A stretch of DNA of 64,000 nucleotides from Gigantopelta aegis (GCF_016097555.1 NC_054706.1:30115631-30179630); one strand, 5' to 3'. Counted from the stretch's first letter, positions 13,426 through 24,130 are shown. Notes: generated by a model not told the origin, from the letters alone. Made by a program: numbers and translations.

Positions 13426-14305
13426 ATTCGTCGATTCTCTTTTGACGGAGACCGACTACAGTATTTTCAGATAATTGGATAGTTAAGTATTGATCCTTCG
13501 CTTAGTCGATTGGAAAATGAGCCCTGTACTATTTTTTAAAACGTTACTACATTCTTTTTTATTTATGTAAATTGAATGTTATGCTAATATCAAATTAAGG
13601 TTCAAACAAATGAGTACAGTTTAAAAGCGTTCACTTCAACCAATTTTGGGAAATATTGACATGTCATGACAACAGTTACAGTGGAGTGGTAAAGGGGCTG
13701 AGAAGTACATAACCGATTTCGGTACTCCTAGAATATAACGGAAGTTGCAAAGATTATTTGAAATTTTAATTTCCCAAAACTGCCCACACATACCATAAGA
13801 TGAAACTGGATATTTGGTCATCACTGGTCAACACTGATAAAGAATCGGAATCGGCAATCTTCATCCATTCAATCAGGAATCTCCATTGAGAAACAATCAA
13901 GGATTTGTAACGGGAGATGCTTCTAATTGCCTTTGGGTTTGTAGCTGATATAGTTGGATAATACGTCTTGGGTAGAAGCAATTACATCGTGACCAATAGG
14001 CTTATAAAGACAAACATGTTTACTGTGAATATTAACAGACTCGCATTTGAATGAATTCAAAATGGTGAAAAGCAGAATGTCTACTTATATTTTATTATTC
14101 ACGAGAAATGGATATAAAATTTGATTTGAAGTACATGTGTACACTAATGCAATCAATAAAATAAAAATATCAACATCACCCCACCCCCCCCCCCCACCCC
14201 CTTGCAAAAAATAAATTAAAACAAAACAAAAAACAAAGTGAACATGATAACCTGTAATCGAAGGCCACCCGTTTAAGAGATGTTTAGCTGCTTAAGACAG
14301 GTTTG

Positions 14306-14628
14306 AAAAAAGAAAGAAATGTTTTATTTAACGACGCACTCAACACATTTTATTTACGGTTATATGGCGTCAAACATAATGTTAAGGACCACACTGATAT
14401 TGAGAGAGGAAACCCGCTGTCGCCACTTTGTGGGCTACTCTTTTTCGATTAGTATCAAGGGGTCTCTTATATGCACCATCCCACAGACAGGGTAGTACAT
14501 ACCACGGCCTTTGATATACCAGTCGTGGTGCACTGGTTGAAACGAGAAATAGCCCAATGGGCCCACCGACGGGAATCGACCCCAGACTGACCACGCATCA
14601 AGCGAGCTCTTTACCACTGGGACACATC
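14306..14628 (-). mobile_element. tRNA-derived SINE, family A
   Basis: On the minus strand this has a tRNA-like head with an A-box-like TAGCCCAGTGG region (worn here) and a B-box-like GATCGA region. A body follows with landmarks ATGCACCATCCCACAGACAG, GTCGCCACTT and TTTACGGTTATATGGCGTC (plus-strand reading), then a tail GTTAAATAAAACATTTC. A fragment of a related SINE with another tail (family B, GTTAAACAAAACAAAC) follows at 14630-14706 on the plus strand. Confidence 0.85.
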
Positions 14629-14955
14629 AGAATTATCAAATGTTTGACATCCAATAGGTAATGACTAATTAATCAAGGTGCTTTAGTGATGTTAAACAAA
14701 ACAAACTTTACATTTATTACTGCACGTAAAAGTCAGATACTTTGCTCAATGGGAAGGTTTTTATAACCCCCGTTTCGATACGTATCGGGGCAACACCGCT
14801 TCTAAATTTTGCAAAAGTACTGTAGTTATTTGACAACTGACATGTTCTGTGCCATATATATTTTTTTTTTTAAAACGACAAGTGCGTAATTTTCCAACAT
14901 TTTCAACAAGGCTATTTGTTCAAGAAACATTCAGTTGACTAGCAAAAAAGAAAGA

Positions 14956-15344
14956 AAGAAGTGTTTTATTTAACGACGCACTCAACACATTTTATTTACG
15001 GTTATATGGCGTCATACATATGGTTAAGGACCACACAGATTTTGAGAGGAAACCCGCTGTCGCCACTACATGGGCTACTCTTCCGATTGGCAGCAAGGGA
15101 TCTTTTATTTGCGCTTCCCACAAGCAGGATAGCACAAACCATGGCCTTTGTTGAACCAGTTATGGATCACTGGTCGGTGCAAGTCGGTGCAAGTGGTTTA
15201 CACCTACCCATTGAGCCTTGCGGAGAACTCACTCAGGGTTTGGAGTCGGTATCTGGATTAAAAATCCCATGTCTCGACTGGGATCCGAACCCAGTACCTA
15301 CCAGCCTGTAGACTGATGGTCTGCCACGACGCCACTGAGGCCGG
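14956..15344 (-). mobile_element. tRNA-headed SINE, second head type, with 16-bp target duplication
   Basis: The copy is flanked by identical TAGCAAAAAAGAAAGA at 14940-14955 and 15345-15360. Read on the minus strand, the head is ACCGGCCTCAGTGGCGTCG... with a tRNA-like B box. The body and tail are shared with family A. A different head on a common body indicates module exchange between SINEs. Confidence 0.85.
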
Positions 15345-15362
15345 TAGCAAAAAAGAAAGATT

Positions 15363-15500
15363 TTTTTTAATTTAACCCCTAAATTTTGCAACAGTTATAA
15401 TTTTATTTCATTATATATATTAATTTTCTTTTTTTACGATCCCCCTCAAAACCTCCCCCAAAGTTCCCTTGGGCTTGGCATTCCACCACATGTCACCCGG
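15363..15500 (+). mobile_element. Fragment of G/C-run small element
   Basis: The stretch CCCCTAAATTTTGC ... TTATAATTTTATT ... TTTTTTACGATCCCCC matches 16858-17023, where the same family also shows a GAGGCGGATA start, a run of nine G and a GGATCCGTC end. No protein is encoded. Confidence 0.6.
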
Positions 15501-15518
15501 TTCAGAATTTTGCCTTCG

Positions 15519-15602
15519 GGATCTCGCTCCAGCCAGTGCTTCACAACTGGTGTAACCGTAAATAAAATGTTCAGTGCGTCATTAAATAAAACATTTCCTT
15601 CG
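15519..15602 (+). mobile_element. SINE family A fragment with internal deletion
   Basis: The sequence CGCTCCAGCCAGTGCTTCAC jumps directly to ACCGTAAATAAAATG and the tail ATTAAATAAAACATTTCC. The middle of the usual 320-bp SINE is missing. Confidence 0.75.
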
Positions 15603-15766
15603 TTCCTTCATCCGGGATCTTTATTTTGAAAATTATACTTAATCCATACGATTGATAGTAATTTGTCAGTAAACTTGCTCATTTACTTTTGAAATTTTTG
15701 ATTTAAAAAATCTTTTGTTTCTATCTTGGTTTTAGCATTATTCAGTATAAATGTAGTTACATGCCA
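15603..15766 (+). repeat. 165-bp direct repeat, copy 2
   Basis: Second copy of 13259-13425, same orientation, with scattered substitutions. The similarity stops sharply at ACATGCCA in both copies. Confidence 0.75.
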
Positions 15767-15892
15767 TCGAGGTCGCACGTCAGGCAAACGATATATGTCA
15801 CCGAGTTACATCCCATCCCGGTATGTGTTTAAAAAAGCTAGGGCTTCTCAAATCTATACTTAAAATCCAATAATTTAACTACTTGCTATTCG

Positions 15893-16166
15893 TATGGGCG
15901 ATGTTTTGTTTAACAAAACCACTAGAGCATATTGATTGGATGTCAACCATTTGGAGACCCGCTACATTTTTCATCAGTAGCAAGATATCTTTTATATGCA
16001 CCATCCCACAGACAAGATATCACATACCACGGCCTTTGATATACCAGCGTGGTGTACCGACTAGAACGAGAAATAGCCCAATGTGCCCATGGACAGATAT
16101 CGAATGAATGAATGAATGAATGAATGAATGAATGAATGAATGAATGAATGAATGAATGAATGAATG
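15893..16166 (-). mobile_element. SINE family B fragment ending in a (GAAT)n microsatellite
   Basis: From the tail (reverse of TTAAACAAAACA) the SINE reads through the shared body to GAGAAATAGCCCAATG and then enters (GAAT) repeats at 16102-16166, about 16 units. Downstream, 16173-16235 resembles 30779-30830 (both contain AAAAATACATC and GTGTCAAACTATGGTAAT), another short dispersed repeat of unknown kind. Confidence 0.75.
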
Positions 16167-16400
16167 TGTTGGGACACCCCAGCATGAAAAATACATCGGC
16201 TATTGTGTGTCAAACTATGGTAATGCAAACAAATAAAGTGATGATCAACATCAATATAAAAATTCAAGATTTAAATAAAAACAGTGTAAAGAACTGCAAA
16301 AATACAAATATCACAGATACGCAAAATTTCAATTTGTGCTGTATTGGCCATTCTCAAAGAGAATGTTACACCCCTGCACCGCGGTGAGGTTACAGCAGAG

Positions 16401-16463
16401 GTGGACAGAGATCGATCGTAGACCGACCACGCACCAAGCGAGGTTTTACCACTGGGCTACGTC
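16401..16463 (-). mobile_element. SINE family A head fragment
   Basis: Contains GATCGATCGTAGACCGACCA and TTTTACCACTGGGCTACGTC, the reverse complements of the family A B-box and A-box regions. A further short piece (TTCTCGTTCTAGCCAGTGGA) lies at 16670-16700 on the plus strand. Confidence 0.7.
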
Positions 16464-16857
16464 TGGGCGATATATTGAATCTAGAATATTACAAGCAAGA
16501 GCCCATTTATAAAGTTGTTAATTTTTCTTTACTACTTTTTGTTAAAATCGTTTTAAAACAGAACTTTGCTGCAAACGTCTAAAATTATTATTAGTTTACC
16601 AGTATTTGTATGGGAGATATATCTTTAATGTAAATAATCATAATAAAAGAAAAATCTTGAGGATATTTCTCGTTCTAGCCAGTGGACCACGACTGGTATA
16701 AATGTTGTTATCCAGATTCAAGCATTTTATTTAATTCGGGCAAAAATCGGCCTGCCACCCCCCCCCCCCCCTCCCCCACCCCTAAACAAATGGGAGCCCG
16801 TACGCCTATGGCTATATTATTATGAAGAATGATTAGGCAATGAATATGATAACATGA

Positions 16858-17023
16858 ATGACAGAGGCGGATATAGAGTGGGGGGGGGGCAGGTGCCCCA
16901 TCCCCACCCCCTAAATTTTGCGATAGTTATAATTTTATTATATATTAATTTTAATTTTTTTTACGATTCCCCCAAAGTTCCATTGGCATTTCGCCTAAAT
17001 GGATTTTCTGGATCCGTCACCGA
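16858..17023. mobile_element. Small element with G run and GGCGGAT/GGATCCGTC ends
   Basis: It starts ACAGAGGCGGATATAG with a nine-base G run and ends TGGATCCGTCACC. The ends are weakly inverted. Related fragments lie at 15363-15500 and 23256-23320. Confidence 0.5.
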
Positions 17024-17775
17024 ATGATATCACTATATCTTAGTTGTATTTTATCTCACTACACCAGGTCAGAACACTTCTCATTTGATTGATATGCGAT
17101 AGAAGCCAAATATTTATTGGAGTTGGATCTAGCCTAATTCATTGACATTAGCTATATTAAGCGTTCGGGTGAATAATTAGGTAATAAGTACGATCACATG
17201 GATGATGTCAGTTACGTGTTTTTCGTACTGGTCACGAGGTCAATTGGTGTCTACTACTTGGTAATTTTGGAGTGAGGTCTAGAGGCGACGAGAAGACTGA
17301 TAATAAAAAGAAAGACTATTGATTTTTGATTCACCGAATTTAATGCTTTAGTAATAAACTAAATTTGATTAGTGTATTTGGCAACAGTCCATCCCAGGGC
17401 CGTAGCTAGTGAAGGAATTGGGGGGGGGGGGGCGGCAAAAAAATCCTCTTCTACCGTTTGAGGAATTTTAGGTATGATCGTTCGTTCTAAGAATTCCGAA
17501 CTGGCGATATTTTGCATAAATGTATATACCATATATAAATATTTTGTTATTAATAAGTTTATAAGTGAATTTATACAACAAAAAAGCGCGCAATCTTAAT
17601 ACTTAGAAATCCGACAATGATTAGTTTTAACATGAAAGTTTGCTAAAATAAAAATTGATGCTACATTTAGTGAGATACTTATAAAATTAGTTTTCATGTA
17701 CGATAGACAACTCCGACCTGACTCACAAGATGATCCAGACGTTCGGCGAGTTGACGGAGTTGCGGGTCTTACACC

Positions 17776-17840
17776 GGGGACAAGGCGTCCGTAATGCCTG
17801 TTTATGGGGGACAAGGCGTCCGTAATGCTTGTTTATGGGG
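17776..17840. repeat. 33-bp duplication beside the minisatellite
   Basis: GGACAAGGCGTCCGTAATGC followed by TGTTTATGG occurs twice in tandem, immediately before the 16-bp array. It may belong to the same larger unit. Confidence 0.8.
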
Positions 17841-17853
17841 CGTCCTCCCATTT

Positions 17854-18368
17854 TGCCTATAACTCAGTTTGCCTACAACCCAGTTTGCCTACAACTCACT
17901 TTGCCTACACTTAGTTTACCTGCACCCAGTTTTCGTACAACTCACTTTGCCTACATTCAGTTTACCTACAACTCACTTTGTCTACAACTCACTTTGTTTA
18001 CAACCCAGTTTACAACCCAGTTTGCCTACAACCCACTTTGCCTACAACCCAGTTTGCCTTCAGCCCACTTTGTTTACAAGCCAGTTTGCCTACACACAGT
18101 TTGCATATACTCAGTTACCTACGACCCATTTTACCTACAACCCACTTTGCCTACAACCCAGTTTATCTACAACCCATTTTGCATACAACCCAGCTTGTCT
18201 ACAACCCACTTTACCTACAACCCACTTTGCACACAACCCAGTTTCCTTACACTCACTTTGCCTGCAACCCGCTTTGCCTACAACTCATTTTGCATACACT
18301 CAGTTTGCCTACAACCTACGTCTACACTCAGTCTGCCTACAACCCACTTTGCCTACAACCCAGTTTGT
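17854..18368. repeat. Minisatellite of about 16 bp (unit like GCCTACAACCCAGTTT)
   Basis: About 32 degenerate units of TTTGCCTACAACYCA(G/C) occur in a row. Long open frames run through it in all three plus frames only because the unit lacks stop codons, so they are not genes. A short inverted piece of the same array lies at 21330-21388 beyond the LINE. Confidence 0.9.
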
Positions 18369-20728
18369 TTTCATTGGAACTGCTGTGGGCTGTGGAGAAT
18401 GATGGACCTCCATCGCTTGAAATGGTTCAAAGGTGGAAGTTGGCGAAGGCAAATGCGGCCAGTTTCAGCATCTATGCAGCACTTGTCTGCAACAATTAGC
18501 CATTACTGATGCTGATGATCCCATGTCTTTTGTTCACTTCCACCTTGAAGGACATTGCAGATGAAACTATTCCTAAGACTTCGGCAGTTCCAAAGCGTTT
18601 CAATAAACCATGGTTTAACGATACATGCAAGGATGCATTCTAAGAGCGAACCAAGCTCCATGAGAGGTTCGAACGTGAACCTACTGGGGATAACCTGGAT
18701 GCATTTCGTATTGCTAGGGCGGGCTAATGCACGAAGAGAGATTAGACAGAGTAAGAAAATATCTTGGAGAACTTTTGTCTCTAAGTTGAATTCACAAACA
18801 TCAGTGAAATTTGTCTGGAATAGGATCCGTAAAATAAAAGGTAAAGAATCCAGTAATACAGTTCATCATTTGTCTGTCATCGTGACATAGACAATGTATT
18901 GGCAAACAACTTTTCTCATAATTCATCTTCTGCTTTCAGTACAGATGCTTTTAAATCTGTCAGAACTAAAGCTGAAAAGCAGTCCATTAATTTTTCTTTT
19001 AAAAATGCTGAATTATACAACAGGCATTTCTCTATGGAGGAATTGTAGGATGCTCTTCGTAGAGCCCATGATACTGCAGTAGGATAGGATAAAATTCATT
19101 ATCAGTTATTGAAACATTTACTGAATATTTTTTTATAACATTTGGATTTCTGGTGACTTTCCTTCTGATTGGAGGAAAACAATTATTATTCCTATTCCCA
19201 AGCCTGGTAAGGATCCAACTAATCCTCCTAGTTATCGCCCTATCGCTTTGACAAGTTGCCTTTGTAAAACCATTGCATGAATGATCAATCGTAGACTTGT
19301 TTGGTATCTTGACTCCCACAAGTTGCTTACTAACATGCAATGTGGGCTCAGATCTGGACGTAGCACGATTGATCATCTTGTTAGATTTGAAACGTTTTGT
19401 AGGGAAGCTTTCATCCATAATCAGCACTTGGTTTCAGTGTTTTTTTGATTTGGAGAAGGCTTACGATACCACGTGGAAGTATAGGATTTTAAACGACCTC
19501 CATGACATGGGCCTTAGAGGTCGACTTCCTATTTTCATTTCTCACTTTTTAAGAGATAGATCTTTTAAAGTCCGGGTGGGGTCGACTTTGTCTGACATTC
19601 ACCCACAGGAGATGGGTGTGCCTCAAGGTAGTATCCTGTCTGTAACTATATTTTCTGTGAAAATTAACAGCATCACCCAGTGTTTAATACCTGGTGTGGA
19701 TTGCTCGTTACATGTCGATGATTTTCAGATTTGTTACAGATCGTCCAATATGAGTATCATTGAACGTAAGTTGCAGCTTTATTTGAATAAACTTCATCAA
19801 TGGGCAGCTGACAATGACTTTAGATTCTCAAAGGCAAAAACGGTTTGTATACATATCTGCCAGAAAAGAGGTCTCCGCTTAGATCCAGTTGTTTTTGGAC
19901 AAAAATCCAATTCCAGTTGTGCAGGAGACCAAATTTCTGGGGGGTTACGTTTGACAGGAAGCTATCCTTTGTGCCCCAGCTTAAATATATTAAAAAGAAG
20001 GGCTTAAAAGCTCTCAATATTTTAAACGTTATTGGTAATACGGAATACGTCTATATAGATCTCTTGTGAGGTCAAAATTTGATTATGGGTGCATTGTGTA
20101 TGGGTCTTACTTGCAGATGCTAGATCCTATACACAACCAGGGACTTAGTGCATTTAAAACATCTCCTATTGAGAGCTTGTATGTTGATGCACACGAACTT
20201 TGTTTGGGTGCTAGACGTGCAAAGCCTTCTCTACAGTATGCTACCAAAATTAAATCATTATCAAAACATCCTACACATGATGCGGTGTTTAATAACAAAT
20301 ATATGAAGTTGTTTGATGCAAGGCCAAATGCTATTCGTACATTTGGTCTTAGCCATCGGGATTTTTTGTCTCTTTCTAACATTGATTTAACTGACACTTT
20401 GGAAATTCCTTCATATTTTGTTTTACCACCTTGGTGTATCACATCACCTACAATTGTGTTTGGTCTTGCGCATCTGAAGAAAGATCGTACAGATGCTGTT
20501 GTGTACAAGCAGTTTTTCATGGAAATTCAAGATAAGTACCGTGATTACATTTCTGTTTATACAGATGGATCACGGGATGGGAATTCTGTGGCTTGTGCTA
20601 CACCTTTTCCATCAGACACAGTCCTTTCCATGAGACTGCCTCACTCGGCATCGATCTTTAGTGCTGAAGTTTGGGTAGTCATTAAAGCCTTGGAAGAAAT
20701 TAAGGATTCGATTGCATTCAAATTTATT
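18369..20728 (+). mobile_element. Non-LTR retrotransposon (LINE) remnant with RT and RNase H, I-group-like
   Basis: The plus strand encodes, across several frames, the linker before the reverse transcriptase (around 18570-18880, WNRIRKIKGKESSN), RT motifs SYRPIALTS (near 19231), YDTTWK (near 19461), GVPQGS (near 19613) and HVDD (near 19711), then an RNase H motif YTDGSRDGN (near 20558) and SASIFSAE. RT followed by RNase H fits I/R1/LOA-type LINEs (family knowledge). The endonuclease part is absent, so the copy is 5' truncated. Reading needs several frame changes and crosses stops (for example after MEEL near 19047 and at the first part of MINRRLVWY near 19280). The catalytic FADD/YADD Tyr position is His. 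It is dead. Confidence 0.85.
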
Positions 20729-20744
20729 TTCCACCCGCCTGCTA

Positions 20745-20890
20745 CCGATTCGATCGGGCTGCTGGTGCTCCCTTGCACCTGCCAGTGCAGGCGGTCCCTC
20801 CTCCCCCCCCCCCCCCCCACCTTTCCTGTCATGGACGGAGGAGCCGACCAAGGCCGGCTCTTGTGCCCACGACGGGTGTGCTCTACAACA
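20745..20890 (+). mobile_element. Short repeat inserted in the LINE RNase H region
   Basis: The LINE reading is replaced by GCTGGTGCTCCCTTGCACCT, a C run and GTGTGCTCTACAACAGCAA. The reverse complement of the same sequence occurs at about 31610-31720. This is therefore a dispersed repeat of unknown class interrupting the LINE. Confidence 0.65.
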
Positions 20891-21329
20891 GCAATATTTA
20901 AATTATTATTTACAGACGAAATGTTACCTGGACATTGGAGACTATGCAATCTGATTAAAATTAGTTCTACTGGTCTAAATAAGGCATTCGTAATTCACAT
21001 GAAACATATCGTATACCCTCAGGATAATTCGGAATATTTTAAAATTATTTTCAAATCACTGGCATGATTCTGCAAGTAAGGTTTTGATTGGTGGACATGA
21101 GCTCCAACTGGCTGCTGTTTGATCCACATGTAATAGTGGAGCTAATTTTAATTAGATTGGGCGTGTATCAGTATCACGATACATCCTTTTGCGTGGTACT
21201 GGAGCTGCCCCATGGTCAAGTTGTGCCAGTGTTCTTCTGTTTTTACAATATTATAATTTTTCTATTTGGTTTGACACAAAAATAATACGGAATGTTCCAC
21301 TTTTAACTGGGGCTGTCTCTTTTTCATAC

Positions 21330-21388
21330 TGTAGGCAAACTGAGTGTATGCATGTTGTGAGCAAATTGGGTATAGGCAAAGTGGTTTG
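21330..21388 (-). repeat. Inverted remnant of the 16-bp minisatellite
   Basis: TGTAGGCAAACTGAGTGTAT and GTATAGGCAAAGTGG are reverse complements of units in 17854-18368. Together the two arrays flank the LINE in opposite orientations. Confidence 0.7.
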
Positions 21389-21599
21389 AAGGCAGAACCG
21401 TTTATGGGACCATGAAACCGCTAGTCGAGACGAAGTGGAGAAGACAGAGAGAAGGAAGAGAGCACCCCATGGACCAGTGTGTTAGAACAAGAAGAACTTC
21501 TGTTTTTACTATATTAAAGCTCGTAAGTGAAAATTATTTCATTTGTGGCATAAATTTGATAATAACTGGTAACTCGTTTTTTTATCCTTTATATATATT

Positions 21600-21765
21600 C
21601 AGTGGCGTAGCGAGGGGGGTGGGGGTGGGAGTGGGGGTGGGCACGGGTCACGGGGGCCATACCCCCCCCCCCACCCTCCATATATGTATACATTATAGGC
21701 TACATAGTGTGGGTTGCCCCCAATAGTGGTCCCCCTTCCAATTTAAATTCCTAGCTAGGCCAGTG
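21600..21765. mobile_element. G/C-run small element with inverted CASTGGCSTAGC ends
   Basis: It starts CAGTGGCGTAGC and ends with the reverse complement of CACTGGCCTAGC. It contains G-rich and C-rich runs and no coding capacity. The 79-bp element at 25355-25433 and the end at 17395 (CAGGGCCGTAGCTAG) look related. Confidence 0.6.
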
Positions 21766-21970
21766 TATAAATTGTTGAGATATGATGATAATATAAATTT
21801 CATTTGTATTTTATGGTACAAAATGACTTTCAATTACCATTATACGAAATGACTGGTATGAAATGACTTTTTGCAATGGTACGGAATTACCCGACTCAAC
21901 TCTAACGAACAACATTCAGTAAACGATCAGTAACTTCAGGTAGTGCTTTCTTTTGCGTCCGCGCTTTTCC

Positions 21971-21981
21971 TTTATATAAGG
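21971..21981 (+). promoter_or_regulatory. TATA box of the linker-histone gene
   Basis: TTTATATAAGG stands about 90 bases before the start codon at 22070. With transcription starting about 30 bases downstream, this gives a 5' UTR of roughly 65 bases, normal for a histone-type gene. Confidence 0.65.
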
Positions 21982-22069
21982 ATGCTCCGTAACTAAGGAC
22001 GCTACCTATCTTATTGTCCCATTTGTTATTTGGATACGAAGATTTGTTGGTCGATTATTGGGCACGAAG

Positions 22070-22810
22070 ATGTCTTTCTCCCGGTCTGGGTCTTCAGCTT
22101 CCCAGTCCGGGTCCTCACACTCGAACTCCACGTCCGGACGCGTATCACCCGCAGGAGCCCAAATTGACGATGTTGACTCATCTAGCAGTGTTGAACAAAC
22201 ACCCCCACCAATAAAAGTGTGGTCCACGATAATGAAAATAGTGGATGCCATCTACACCATCGATGACAAAAAGGGATCATCTGCTTTGGCAATTCAAAAA
22301 TACATTGCCACTACCAACACGGCAAATGTTCCCCCATCACTGCTGAAAGGACAGATAAGGACAGCACTTAAGAAAGGACTGGATGAGGGAATACTGATTC
22401 GGCCGAAAGGTACAAAACCCGCTGGCGTCAATGGTCGCTACTGTCTAGGTTTTGCCAAGTCCACTCAAGAAGGAAAAGGTGGACGATGCGATAAAGATGG
22501 ACAAGACAGTGGAAGTGAAAGAGCCGGCAAACGTGGTTGTGGCTGTCCAAAAGGCAGGAAAAAAGGGAAAAAACGTGGGCGATCTCGATCTACAAAACGA
22601 TCGAAAGGCCGCACCAAGTCTAAACGAAGAGGATCTAAATGCAATAGCCGGTCAGGAAATCGCCGATCGAAAAGTCGAAAACGAAGGCGAAGTTCATCAA
22701 AGAGCTCGTCTAAATCACGATGTAATTCGCGAAGAGGATCTAAATCTAAAAGAAGGTGGTTAGGATTTCGCAAATCCCGAAATGCATCATCATCAAAAGA
22801 TGATAAATGA
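22070..22810 (+). CDS. Linker histone (H1/H5 globular domain) protein, possibly sperm protamine-like
   Basis: An intronless frame of 246 residues. Residues 1-44 are Ser-rich. Residues about 46-127 resemble the H1/H5 winged helix: WSTIMKIVDAIYTIDDKKGS, then ALAIQKYI, RTALKKGLDEGILIRPKGT and GRYCLG, which matches the end of the fold. Residues 160-246 are dominated by Arg, Ser and Lys (RSRSTKRSKGRTKSKRR). H1-fold proteins with SR-rich tails are the PL-I type sperm nuclear proteins of molluscs; such a protein binds linker DNA and compacts chromatin. That assignment is inference, and a somatic H1 variant is the alternative. The ATG at 22070 was chosen because it follows the TATA box at a suitable distance. 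Residues 128-160 look odd (Gly/Cys/Asp-rich); another frame there is more protein-like (see findings). Polyadenylation rather than a good histone stem-loop appears to end the mRNA. Confidence 0.8.
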   Translation: MSFSRSGSSASQSGSSHSNSTSGRVSPAGAQIDDVDSSSSVEQTPPPIKVWSTIMKIVDAIYTIDDKKGSSALAIQKYIATTNTANVPPSLLKGQIRTALKKGLDEGILIRPKGTKPAGVNGRYCLGFAKSTQEGKGGRCDKDGQDSGSERAGKRGCGCPKGRKKGKKRGRSRSTKRSKGRTKSKRRGSKCNSRSGNRRSKSRKRRRSSSKSSSKSRCNSRRGSKSKRRWLGFRKSRNASSSKDDK

Positions 22811-22890
22811 AAAACTTTGCTCTAGTGATGTTGTTAAATGAAACAAACTTTTAACTTTTTAAAGTTTAACAAATCAGCAAACGTTCAAAC

Positions 22891-22906
22891 TGCCCTTTTT
22901 CAGGCA
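22891..22906 (+). promoter_or_regulatory. Weak histone-like 3' stem-loop candidate
   Basis: TGCCCTTTTTCAGGCA has the 16-base length of the histone mRNA stem-loop. Only four outer pairs form and the flanking CCAAA/ACCA elements are poor. It could be a worn remnant of a replication-type histone 3' end. Confidence 0.25.
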
Positions 22907-22939
22907 CTTAAATGTCTTTATTGTATGAATAATATTTAA

Positions 22940-22945
22940 AATAAA
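22940..22945 (+). terminator. Polyadenylation signal of the linker-histone gene
   Basis: AATAAA lies 130 bases after the stop codon. It suggests a polyadenylated, replication-independent histone message, as is usual for H1 variants and sperm-specific types. Confidence 0.5.
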
Positions 22946-23076
22946 ACCACTTGAATGTTGTTATTTTTTTGTTGGTTTTTTTGTGGTGGTTTTTTGCATG
23001 AATAAATGAAAAAACAAAAACAAAAAACCTACGTGTACGCGTCTTCAAGACACTGCGTTTCCAAAACACTGTACGT

Positions 23077-23255
23077 GGGGCGGGACGTAGCCCAGTGGTG
23101 AAGTGCTCACTTGATGCAGGGTCGGTTTGGGATCGATTCCCGACGGTGGTCCCATTCGGCTATTTCTCGTTCCAGCCAGTGCACCATGACTGGTATATCA
23201 AAGGCCGTGGTATGTGCTGTCTGTGAGATAGTGCATATAAAAGATCCCTTCAGAG
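23077..23255 (+). mobile_element. SINE family A, 3'-truncated by another element
   Basis: It starts GGGGCGGGACGTAGCCCAGT, with A box TAGCCCAGTGG and B box GGATCGATTCC. It runs to CATATAAAAGATCCC and is then cut by the G-run element starting CAGAGGCGGATCCGG at 23255. That fragment, to about 23320, has G and C runs around a CAGGGGGACGCGTCC core. Confidence 0.8.
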
Positions 23256-23565
23256 GCGGATCCGGGGGGGGGGGGGGGGTCAGGGGGACGCGTCCCCCCC
23301 AAAAAGAAATTTGTTCAAGTGCCCTTTTTGTTTGTATTAAAATTGTTTTGCATGTAAGCATTTGTAGGTGCATGAAGTTAAGTTGTGCATGTATTTCGCA
23401 AGCTTGCAGATGTGTGTCTGTGTTACATTGTCTAACGCGAGTAATGAGCGCCTTAAAGTAGCGTGATCAAAGTTGCATAATGATAGCCTAATAGTTTTTT
23501 CTTTGAAATTGTATAGATTTTCAAAATTACTCATGAACAATAGGCTCTGTCATTTGTATGTATAT

Positions 23566-23950
23566 ATACCCTACCTAGATCGCTGTCTCTAGAATAGTGC
23601 CCTTTACAGTTATAATTTACAAATGCTCCTTTGTATCATTTTTTTTTTTTTTTTTATGTATAGCTGCCCTAACTAGACAGAGCCGTCCCTAGAATAGTTC
23701 CAGTTAAAGTTATAATTTACAAATCCCCTTTGTATCTTTTTTTTTTTTTTAAATCTATAACTGCTCTACCTAGACAGAGCCGTCCCTAGAATAGTGTCCT
23801 TTAAAGTTATAATTTTCAAGTGCTCCTTTGTATCGTTTTTGTTGTTTTGGGGGGTTTTTGTGTGTTTTTTTGTTGGGGTTTTTTTTTAGGCTATATCTGC
23901 CCTACCTAGACAGATCCGTCCCTAGAATAGTGTTCTTTAAAAAAGTTATC
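23566..23950. repeat. Tandem repeat of about 100 bp, four copies, with variable T tracts
   Basis: The block CCTAGACAGAGCCGTCCCTA followed by GAATAGT, a TTATAATTTACAA section and a T tract appears at about 23570, 23668, 23766 and 23905. Spacing varies with T-run length. The last copy carries an expanded T/G tract. Confidence 0.85.
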
Positions 23951-24130
23951 AAAGTCAAATTACAATGAAATATATGATAGTCATACTTATATACGAAGCA
24001 AAGTTGATTCTATGGCTTTTTCACAAATAATGCTTAAAATACTTTTAAAATTATTGTTTAAAAATGGCTAATTTTGCGAATCAGATGCCAAGAAAGGCAT
24101 TTAAAGCCAGCCAGTTTTTAAAATGTCCCC

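Noticed and set aside
15943-16267. Frames with repeated Ile-His-Ser-Phe
   Set aside because: Translation of the (GAAT)n microsatellite joined to SINE sequence.
17829-18509. Frames of 226, 177 and 173 residues with repeated PTTHFAYNP-like sequence
   Set aside because: All three plus frames are open because the 16-bp minisatellite has no stops; no domain and no start context.
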